Shown here piece after piece: positions 6,941-13,642 of a DNA stretch of 16,447 nt. This DNA comes from an uncultured Anaerococcus sp. (lineage in GTDB: Bacteria; Bacillota; Clostridia; Tissierellales; Peptoniphilaceae). The stretch lies in assembly GCA_943913325.1 (NCBI GenBank), contig CALTXP010000031.1, forward strand, positions 1 through 16,447, given 5' to 3'. Every line of letters begins with the position of its first letter. Position 1 is the first letter of the stretch. Position numbers and translations under genes: made by a program. Below the pieces are notes generated by a model, which did no database searches, had not been told where the DNA came from, and saw only the letters and a program-made list of their open reading frames with translations.

Positions 6941-8051
6941 AGACTTCTCCTAAATAATTATCTACACCAATTATTTTACCATTTTTTTTATAAACTCTAG
7001 GTACTCTCATACCGATAGAAGTCATCAGTTCATAAGGAATAGTGTTAATTTTACTAGATTCTTTATATATATTAGGATAGATTATAACTTCATCATCCAT
7101 GTAAACTTTCATATCACTGGCATCTAACATCAATTGATCCATACAAACTAAGCCTACAACTTTACAAAGCTTGTCATTAACTAAAATCTCTCCTTTATTA
7201 GAAAAAGATCTCATATACCCATCAGCATATCCTACAGGTATAGTTGCAATTCTCATAGCTTCTTTACTTATAAAAGTTCTTCCATAACTAATGGGGGTAT
7301 TTGCTGGTATATCTTTTACATAAGATACATGACTTATAAATTTAAAACATTGCTCTAAATTTATAGTTTTTTCGCTTTTTACATCAATTGAAGGATAGAT
7401 ACCATATAAAGAAATTCCTATTCTCATCATATCTTTCGTAATATTATGCTTAATAGCTCCTGCACTATTTGCCAGATGAATAAATTTAAAATCATAATAA
7501 TCTTTTATTTCATTTAATATATTATAAAATCTCTCTTCTTGAATCATTGTAAAAGAAGTGTCTTTTTCATCTGCAGTTGAGAAATGAGAAAAAGCTGAAA
7601 TTACATTTAGATTTTCTAAATCTTTTAAATTTTTAATATCATCTAGCTCACTTTCTCTAAATCCAATTCTTCCGTGACCAGTATCAAGAGCAATATGTAC
7701 CTTCAACTTACCACTAATACTATTATTAATTTTTTTTGCATATTCTAGATCATAAATAGGCAAGTCTATATCATACTTAATACACTTATCAACTTCTTCA
7801 AAATTAACATAAGCTAAAACCATAATTGGCTTAGTAATCCCTGATTTTCTTAATGATATAGCTTCTTGTAGTCTAGCTACTGCAAAGTAATCTACAAATG
7901 CTTCAATTTCTCTGGCAATTCTTGCTGCACCTAGCCCATATCCATTAGCCTTAACTACCGCACAAAACATAGATTCTTTATCTATACTTTGTATATTATT
8001 AATATTCTTTATTATTTTATCAATATCAATCTCTACATATGTTTCAATCAT
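6930..8051 (-). CDS. alr: Alanine racemase
   Basis: PLP-dependent racemase giving D-Ala for peptidoglycan. The start I use is ATG at 8051 (373 residues). It overlaps the previous stop in ATGA and lies 5 nt after GAGG; an in-frame GTG at 8057 lies inside that ribosome-binding site and is less likely. The PLP lysine is Lys34 in VVKANGYG (32-39). DTGHGRIGF (124-132), ANSAGAI (194-200), MRIGISLYG (209-217), SYGRTF (255-260) with the second catalytic Tyr256, PVGYADGY (272-279) and CMDQLMLD (303-310) mark the barrel and C-terminal domain. KANGYGLG and DTGHGR differ slightly from the usual KANAYGHG and DTGMGR. It sits between acpS-nnrD and mazF, an order also seen (with additional genes) in Bacillus. 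Confidence 0.96.
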   Translation of the reverse strand: MIETYVEIDIDKIIKNINNIQSIDKESMFCAVVKANGYGLGAARIAREIEAFVDYFAVARLQEAISLRKSGITKPIMVLAYVNFEEVDKCIKYDIDLPIYDLEYAKKINNSISGKLKVHIALDTGHGRIGFRESELDDIKNLKDLENLNVISAFSHFSTADEKDTSFTMIQEERFYNILNEIKDYYDFKFIHLANSAGAIKHNITKDMMRIGISLYGIYPSIDVKSEKTINLEQCFKFISHVSYVKDIPANTPISYGRTFISKEAMRIATIPVGYADGYMRSFSNKGEILVNDKLCKVVGLVCMDQLMLDASDMKVYMDDEVIIYPNIYKESSKINTIPYELMTSIGMRVPRVYKKNGKIIGVDNYLGEVYED

Positions 8052-9241
8052 AAGCACCTCAATCGTTTTATGGCATAAGGTAAGCAGTCAATTAAATCTG
8101 TAGAAATTAGAGAATCTTCACCAAATCTTTCTTTAGCTATATCTCCAGCTAAAGAATGTAAATAAACTCCTAACTTTGCAGCATTATAAATATCTATCCT
8201 ATTAATTAAGGCAGCAATTATACCTGTCAGTACGTCACCTGATCCAGCAGTAGCCATACCAGGATTACCAATTTTATTTATGTAAGTATTTTCTCCATCA
8301 GCAACTATTGTTTCATCAGATTTCAAAACTAATATTAAATTATGATCTCTAGCAAATTCTTCTGCTAATCTTCTTTTATCTTTTTTTATTTCAGCTATTG
8401 ATAAATGAGTTAACCTAGAAAATTCACCAATATGTGGTGTTAATATAATATTATTATCTGTGTTAAGTATACTTAAGTCTTCACTTAAAGCATTCAATCC
8501 GTCAGCATCAATCAAAATAGGCATACTTGTATTTTTAATAATTTCATATATTAATTTATTAAGGTTACTACCCTTACCCATACCTGGGCCAATTACAAGA
8601 ACATCCAAGTTTTTAACTTCGTCTAAAATCTGACTAATGATTTTATTATTATAGTAAAAATTAGTGCAATCAATTTCTTTTATTATTTGTTCATTAGCTT
8701 TTATTTGTAAGATTTTTGAAATTGATTGTGGAGCTATTATATAAGATAGACCAGCTCCTGTACGCATACTGGCCATTGATGACATAAACACGGATCCAGC
8801 CATACCTGAGCTTCCACCAATGATTCCGATTTTTCCATAATTACCCTTGTGGGAATTTTTTTCTCTTTTTGGATATAGCTTTTTCATCTGCTCATCGATT
8901 TCATTTATACCTTCATCATTCTTATAACAAACAGCAATAGCATAATCCCCATCATGGCTAATAGATAAATCAGAATTAATAATACTTTGGTTCATCCTAA
9001 GCATAGGTTTAGAATTTATATGTAATATTTCAATTTTTTTTCTCAAAATATAAGCTAAATTTAAATTAAAAGCCTTAATTGTAGCTTCTTTTGCTGCAAA
9101 TATACCAGCCAAAGTTTTATTAATATCAGCCTTAGAATAGGCGTATGATAATTCATTCTCTGTAAAAATTCCTTTTATAAAATATTCACTATTAGATTTA
9201 TCTATAAATTTACTTATATTAACTATATCTATACCTATCAT
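8048..9241 (-). CDS. Fusion protein: holo-ACP synthase (AcpS) + ADP-dependent NAD(P)H-hydrate dehydratase (NnrD)
   Basis: One uninterrupted 397-residue frame joins two enzymes. Residues about 1-107 are AcpS, which transfers 4'-phosphopantetheine from CoA to acyl carrier protein. Seen are IGIDIVNI (2-9) with metal-ligand Asp5, GIFTENE (24-30), FAAKEATIKAF (48-58) with Glu52 and LSISHDGDYAIAV (92-104). After a short linker, about 120-395 is NnrD, which dehydrates damaged (hydrated) NAD(P)H with ADP. Seen are SHKGNYGKIGIIGGSSG (130-146), GPGMG (218-222), LIDADGLNAL (243-252), TPHIGEF (268-274) and NPGMATAGSGDVLTG (326-340). No NnrE epimerase domain is attached, although the usual Firmicutes Nnr is NnrE-NnrD. 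ATG 9241 overlaps the mtaD stop (ATGA), and its own stop overlaps alr. Neither half shows decay, so both activities are plausible. Confidence 0.93.
   Translation of the reverse strand: MIGIDIVNISKFIDKSNSEYFIKGIFTENELSYAYSKADINKTLAGIFAAKEATIKAFNLNLAYILRKKIEILHINSKPMLRMNQSIINSDLSISHDGDYAIAVCYKNDEGINEIDEQMKKLYPKREKNSHKGNYGKIGIIGGSSGMAGSVFMSSMASMRTGAGLSYIIAPQSISKILQIKANEQIIKEIDCTNFYYNNKIISQILDEVKNLDVLVIGPGMGKGSNLNKLIYEIIKNTSMPILIDADGLNALSEDLSILNTDNNIILTPHIGEFSRLTHLSIAEIKKDKRRLAEEFARDHNLILVLKSDETIVADGENTYINKIGNPGMATAGSGDVLTGIIAALINRIDIYNAAKLGVYLHSLAGDIAKERFGEDSLISTDLIDCLPYAIKRLRCL
8057..8060 (-). promoter_or_regulatory. Ribosome-binding site that fixes the alr start
   Basis: GAGG on the minus strand, 5 nt before ATG 8051 and inside the acpS-nnrD 3' end. 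It overlaps the upstream GTG candidate at 8057, which supports the ATG. Confidence 0.7.
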
Positions 9242-10500
9242 AATAACTCTTTACTTAGCTTATTTGCCATATATTTAATTTTGTCAATATCTAAATAGTT
9301 ATAAGTACCATTTTCGTAGACTATATCTCCTTGAATCATTACATATGATATATCAGAATCATATGTTGAATAACATATAGATGCTATTAAATCATTGCAA
9401 GGCAAATGATTAATATTATCTATATCAATCAATATAATGTCAGCATTTTTTCCAACTTCTATAGTCCCTACCATATTATCTATACCCAAAGCCTTTGATC
9501 CGTTGATAGTTGCCATCTTAAGTACATCATAAGCCTTTAAGTTATCTGCAGTTTTTAGTTTAGAAATTAATGATGCTATTTCGATTTCTTTAAGCATAGA
9601 TTGCTTATTATTACTTGATGCTGAATCTGTTCCAAGACATACATTTATTCCATAATCTAACAATCTACTTACATCGCATATACCTGATGATAGTTTTAGG
9701 TTACTTGATGGATTATGGACAATAGATACTTCTTTTTCTTTAAGTATATCTAGGTCATTATCAGATAAATGAACACCATGAGCTGCTATTACCCTTCCAT
9801 CAAAAATACCACATTCATCAAAAACTTCACTCGGACTTTTTCCGTATTTTTTTAAACATTCATCATTTTCAACCTTTGTTTCTGAAAGATGAATATGAAT
9901 TGGGATATTATACTCTTTAGATATATCAGCTATTCTTTTTAAGTAATCTTTATTATTTGTATAAATTGCATGTGGACCTAGTGCAATTTCTATTTTTTTA
10001 TTTAGTCCATCATATTTTTTATATAATCTTAAATTTTCACTCAACTTAGTTTCGTTTAGATCAGGAGCTGTTAATCCGCGAGCTAATTGTCCGCGTAGTT
10101 TAGCTATTTCTAAAGCTTTAATAGTAGCTTCTTCAAAGAAGTACATATCTGCAAAACAAGTGGTACCGCTTCTTATCATCTCTGCAAACGATAAAAGTGA
10201 TGCATTATAAACTATTTCTTCTGTAAGCTTTTCTTCTGCTGGAAAAATGTAATCATTTAGCCAAGTCATCAAATCATTATCATTTCCATAGTTCCTAAAA
10301 TAGCTCATTCCTACATGAGTATGTGCATTTATAAAGCCGGGCATAGCTAGATATTTTTTTCCTTCAATTATTCTATCAGCCTTAAAATTATCTAACTTTC
10401 CTATATGTATAATTTTATCATCTTTTATGTAAATATTATTTCTTGTTATCTTATCATCTACCATAGATAAAATAGATGTGTCTTTAATTTCTATATTCAT
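9238..10500 (-). CDS. mtaD: 5-methylthioadenosine / S-adenosylhomocysteine deaminase (amidohydrolase)
   Basis: Metal-dependent cytoplasmic deaminase of the amidohydrolase superfamily, likely converting SAH and/or MTA to the inosyl products. In the 420-residue protein GFINAHTHVGM (55-65) carries metal ligands His60 and His62. GPHAIYT (176-182) is typical of the MtaD group. HIHLSET (202-208) gives metal ligand His204 and the proton-transfer Glu207; His241 (AAHGVHL) and Asp292 (GTDSASSNN, 290-298) complete the centre. This pattern separates MtaD from guanine deaminase or plain adenosine deaminase, but the exact substrate is inferred. The ATG lies 3 nt after the T run of the hairpin behind gatB, with no ribosome-binding site in the normal place (see findings). 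The stop overlaps acpS-nnrD (ATGA). Confidence 0.9.
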   Translation of the reverse strand: MNIEIKDTSILSMVDDKITRNNIYIKDDKIIHIGKLDNFKADRIIEGKKYLAMPGFINAHTHVGMSYFRNYGNDNDLMTWLNDYIFPAEEKLTEEIVYNASLLSFAEMIRSGTTCFADMYFFEEATIKALEIAKLRGQLARGLTAPDLNETKLSENLRLYKKYDGLNKKIEIALGPHAIYTNNKDYLKRIADISKEYNIPIHIHLSETKVENDECLKKYGKSPSEVFDECGIFDGRVIAAHGVHLSDNDLDILKEKEVSIVHNPSSNLKLSSGICDVSRLLDYGINVCLGTDSASSNNKQSMLKEIEIASLISKLKTADNLKAYDVLKMATINGSKALGIDNMVGTIEVGKNADIILIDIDNINHLPCNDLIASICYSTYDSDISYVMIQGDIVYENGTYNYLDIDKIKYMANKLSKELL

Positions 10501-10503
10501 GCC

Positions 10504-10527
10504 AAAAAAGGAGTGTTGCCACTCCTT
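10504..10527 (-). terminator. Terminator-like hairpin between gatB and mtaD
   Basis: On the minus strand AAGGAGTG, loop GCAA and CACTCCTT form a perfect 8-bp stem closed by a GNRA-type tetraloop and followed by four further T's. It begins 2 nt after the gatB stop and ends 3 nt before the mtaD ATG. It fits a rho-independent terminator of pcrA-ligA-gatCAB but may be partial, since no clear promoter for mtaD is seen. Confidence 0.75.
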
Positions 10528-10529
10528 AA

Positions 10530-11948
10530 TTATCCTCCTATTTTTTCTTTTAAAAGTTTATTGATTTCAGCTGGATTTCCCTTCCCCTTAGTTTTTTTCA
10601 TGGCTTGCCCAACAAGGAAGCCAAAGGCACGATCCTTGCCATTTTTAATATCTTCAATAGATTCAGGATTTTCACTTAAAACTTCATCAACAACTTCTTC
10701 TAAGAAACTACTATCACTTATTTGTAATAAGTTCCTTTCTTCCGCTAATTTTTCTGGGTTATCATCAGTTTCAAAAATTTCCCTAAGTAACTTTTTAGCT
10801 ACATTATTGTTAACTTTATCTTCTTTTGCAAGATTTATTAATTTAGCAAAATTTTCTACTGAAAGATTCATAGTATCTGGGCTTTGCTCAGTCTCATTAA
10901 GACGTCTTGAAAGTTCAGATAATATCCAATTAGCAGTTATTTTAGGTTCATTAACTAATTTGTTGGTTTCTTCAAATAGCTTAGATAAAAGTCTATCATT
11001 TGCTAATAAACTAGCATCATATTTTGACATATTGAATTGATCTACATATCTTTTTTCTTTAGCTGCTGGAAGTTCTGGTAAATCATTAGCTATATTATTT
11101 ATAAATTCATCAGAAATACTAATTTTAGGTATATCTCCATCAGCTGAGAATCTATAATCATTACCTACTTCTTTATGACGCATATGAATTGTCTCTAGTT
11201 TTTCATCATCCCATCTTCTTGTTTCTTTGATTCCTATATCATCATTTTCTAGAAGGTCATTATGACGCTTTTCTTCAAAAGCTAAAGCCTGTTCTATTGC
11301 TTTTATAGAGTTTATATTTTTTATTTCTGATATGTTTGTTTTTCTATCAGTATCTAAATCAACCATATTTATATTTACATCACAACGCATTGATCCCTGT
11401 GCCATTATACAATCAGAAATCTCTAAAAATCTTAAAGTACTAGCTAAAGTTTCCACAAACTCACGAGCTTCTTCTGGACTATTTATATCTGGCTTTGTTA
11501 CTATTTCAATAAGAGGTACACCAGCCCTATTATAATCCATAAGAGTTCTACCTTCTTCATCATGATTTGATTTACCAGTGTCCTCTTCCATATGGATTTC
11601 TATTAGACCAACTTTTTTACCACTTGGAAGTTCCACATAACCATTTCTTGCATATGGTTTGTCAAATTGAGTGATTTGGTATCCCTTAGTAAGATCTGGG
11701 TAAAAATATTTCTTTCTATCCATCTTTTGATCTTTTGCAATGTCACAATTAAAAGCCAAGCCTGCTCTTAGTGAAAGTTCAACTGCTTTTTCATTCATTA
11801 CAGGTAAAGCACCAGGATGACCTAAGCAAACTGGGCATACATTTGTATTTGGTACTGCCCCAAACTCATTTTTACAGGAGCAAAACATTTTTGTATTTGT
11901 AGCTAATTCTACGTGGATTTCTAGTCCTATTATTGTTTTTGTATTCAT
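10530..11948 (-). CDS. gatB: Asp-tRNA(Asn)/Glu-tRNA(Gln) amidotransferase subunit B
   Basis: GatB binds the mischarged tRNA and activates its Glu/Asp side chain with ATP; GatA feeds it ammonia. The 472 residues include GLEIHVEL (8-15) and a zinc-type cysteine set Cys23, Cys25, Cys38 and Cys41 around CPVCLGHPGALPV (38-50). DRKKYFYPDLTKGYQITQF follows at 77-95, and a helical tail domain (YqeY-like) ends near LLKEKIGG. Length is typical. The ATG shares one base with the gatA stop (TAATG) behind AGGAGG inside the end of gatA, so the two are translationally coupled. Its last codons (ATA GGA GGA TAA) themselves contain a perfect AGGAGG. Confidence 0.98.
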   Translation of the reverse strand: MNTKTIIGLEIHVELATNTKMFCSCKNEFGAVPNTNVCPVCLGHPGALPVMNEKAVELSLRAGLAFNCDIAKDQKMDRKKYFYPDLTKGYQITQFDKPYARNGYVELPSGKKVGLIEIHMEEDTGKSNHDEEGRTLMDYNRAGVPLIEIVTKPDINSPEEAREFVETLASTLRFLEISDCIMAQGSMRCDVNINMVDLDTDRKTNISEIKNINSIKAIEQALAFEEKRHNDLLENDDIGIKETRRWDDEKLETIHMRHKEVGNDYRFSADGDIPKISISDEFINNIANDLPELPAAKEKRYVDQFNMSKYDASLLANDRLLSKLFEETNKLVNEPKITANWILSELSRRLNETEQSPDTMNLSVENFAKLINLAKEDKVNNNVAKKLLREIFETDDNPEKLAEERNLLQISDSSFLEEVVDEVLSENPESIEDIKNGKDRAFGFLVGQAMKKTKGKGNPAEINKLLKEKIGG

Positions 11949-13354
11949 TATTCCTCCTCTAAAAATTTAGCTGCTGCATTTATAACATTATTATCATCAA
12001 ATCTATTACCTATAAATTGAACAGAACCAGAAATACCTTGACGCACCGGAACAGATAATCCACACATACCAGCAAGATTTACTATAACATTAAATCCATC
12101 TGCCTTAAAATCGCTTAATGGATCTGCTACTGTATTTTCATCAATTCGAGGTGGTAGGTTAGTAGTAGTAGGAGTTACTATTAAATCGAAATCTTCAAAT
12201 AGTTCTTCTAGTTCATTTTTTATTAGAGTTCTTAGTTGTAAGCCTTTTTTGTATATTCTTTGATCATCATTGCTAGATAAATACATAGTTCCTAGTGCTA
12301 TTCTTCTTTGAACTTCTTCACCCAATCCTTCTAATCTAGATTTAATATATAAGTCATTAATATTTTCATAGGATTCAGTTTGATGCCCAAATCTTACTCC
12401 ATCAAATCTACTCATGTTTGATGAAACCTCAGAACTCATCACTATATTATAGACAGGATTTGCAAATTTTGCGTATTCTAAATCCACTTCACAAAGATTG
12501 GCACCAAGTTTTTTTAGCCTATCCAAAGCCTTTCTATAGTCATCTTTAACGTCTTTTTCGATACCTTCATTAAGTACACTGTTTGTACTAATTACAGCTA
12601 TTTTTTTTCCATTAAAATCATAGTTTTGCTCTATAAATTCGTAAGGATCTAAAATAGAAGTCATATCATTCTTATCAGGTGATGAACTAATAGATGCAAA
12701 TAGTCTCAAATCATCAATATCTTTTGCAAATAGTCCCACTTGATCTAGAGTATTAGCCATAGAAACTACACCATATCTACTAATAAGTGAATATGTAGGC
12801 TTATATCCTATTATATTTGTATATGAAGCTGGACCTCTTACTGATCCACCAGTATCCGTTCCAAGCGCTACTAATACATCTCCATTAGAAACTGATACTG
12901 CAGACCCAGATGAAGAACCTCCAGCTATTTTTTCTTTATCTAAATTATTAGTTACAACGCCAAAATAAGATGTTTTAGAGCTTGCTCCCATAGCAAATTC
13001 GTCCATATTAGTCTTGCCGATAACTATAGCATCTTCTTTTAAGAGATTTTCGACTACTGTTGCATTATAAATAGGAGTAAAATTCTCTAACATCTTAGAT
13101 GCACAAGTCATTTTCATATTTTTATATGAAATGTTATCTTTAACAGCTATAGGTAAACCAAATAATTTTCCTAATTTTTCTCCTTTTTTACGCTTTTCTT
13201 CTAAATACTCAGCCCTTTTTAAAGAATCCTCTTCATTATATGATATATATGCGTTATGCTCATTTGCCTTTACTTTTTCTAGAGTTTCCTTAGTGTTATC
13301 TATTACAGAAAGGTCTCCAGACTTTAATTTATCTACTAAGCTTTCAATTTTCAT
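11948..13354 (-). CDS. gatA: Asp-tRNA(Asn)/Glu-tRNA(Gln) amidotransferase subunit A
   Basis: Glutaminase subunit of GatCAB, of the amidase-signature family. The start I use is ATG 13354 (468 residues), 4 nt behind AGGAGG; the frame extends to a TTG at 13375, but that would put the ribosome-binding site inside the gene. The Ser-cisSer-Lys triad is seen as Lys72 in AVKDN (70-74), Ser147 in GGSSSGS (145-151) and Ser171 in DTGGSVR (167-173). KMTCASKML (81-89) and KTNMDEFAMG (114-123) are conserved around it. Small departures are RGPASYTN after the catalytic Ser (RQPA is common) and KPTYS for KPTYG. It begins 8 nt after gatC and overlaps gatB by one base. Confidence 0.97.
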   Translation of the reverse strand: MKIESLVDKLKSGDLSVIDNTKETLEKVKANEHNAYISYNEEDSLKRAEYLEEKRKKGEKLGKLFGLPIAVKDNISYKNMKMTCASKMLENFTPIYNATVVENLLKEDAIVIGKTNMDEFAMGASSKTSYFGVVTNNLDKEKIAGGSSSGSAVSVSNGDVLVALGTDTGGSVRGPASYTNIIGYKPTYSLISRYGVVSMANTLDQVGLFAKDIDDLRLFASISSSPDKNDMTSILDPYEFIEQNYDFNGKKIAVISTNSVLNEGIEKDVKDDYRKALDRLKKLGANLCEVDLEYAKFANPVYNIVMSSEVSSNMSRFDGVRFGHQTESYENINDLYIKSRLEGLGEEVQRRIALGTMYLSSNDDQRIYKKGLQLRTLIKNELEELFEDFDLIVTPTTTNLPPRIDENTVADPLSDFKADGFNVIVNLAGMCGLSVPVRQGISGSVQFIGNRFDDNNVINAAAKFLEEE

Positions 13355-13357
13355 AAA

Positions 13358-13364
13358 CCCTCCT
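13358..13364 (-). promoter_or_regulatory. Ribosome-binding site that fixes the gatA start
   Basis: AGGAGGG on the minus strand, ending 3 nt before ATG 13354 and overlapping the gatC stop codon. It excludes the in-frame TTG at 13375 as the likely start. Confidence 0.85.
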
Positions 13365-13641
13365 ATAATTTCCAATCTAATCTAAAATATCCAAACTCTT
13401 TATCACTGGCATTCTTTAGTGCTTCTTCTCTTTGTACTGACTTAGAATTAGAATCATCTCTAAAGACTGCATTATGAGTAAATATATCTTCAGTAAATTC
13501 AACATCTTTTGTATCTACATCAAATATTTCATCGATAAAATCAATTACAATATTAAATTTATTAGATAAATCATCTACATCCTTGCCTTCTAAATTTAGA
13601 TTTGCAAGTCTATAAATTTTTTCTACTTCTTTTGCTTCCAC
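13363..13641 (-). CDS. gatC: Asp-tRNA(Asn)/Glu-tRNA(Gln) amidotransferase subunit C
   Basis: Small subunit that wraps around and stabilises the GatA-GatB complex. The 92 residues have the family pattern: an N-terminal helix with VEKIYRLANLNL (6-17), a second helix KFNIVIDFIDEI (28-39), then an extended region with FTEDIFTHNAVFRDD (49-63) and a C-terminal FGYFRLDWKL (83-92), which resembles the usual F.VP.... end but lacks the Pro. The start is GTG at 13641, 5 nt after AAAGGAG (13647-13653); the nearby ATG is out of frame. The gene begins 1 nt after the ligA stop, whose last codons hold this ribosome-binding site. Confidence 0.95.
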   Translation of the reverse strand: MEAKEVEKIYRLANLNLEGKDVDDLSNKFNIVIDFIDEIFDVDTKDVEFTEDIFTHNAVFRDDSNSKSVQREEALKNASDKEFGYFRLDWKL

Positions 13642-13642
13642 A

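Noticed and set aside
8048..8057. GTG at 8057 as the start of alr
   Set aside because: It overlaps the GAGG ribosome-binding site, while ATG 8051 has correct spacing and an ATGA overlap with the previous gene.
10513..11040. 175-codon plus-strand frame opposite gatB
   Set aside because: Fully antisense to a conserved gatB reading frame, with no promoter or ribosome-binding site and a Leu/Ser-rich composition.
13131..13385. 84-codon plus-strand frame opposite the gatA start
   Set aside because: Antisense to gatA and gatC, with no independent support.
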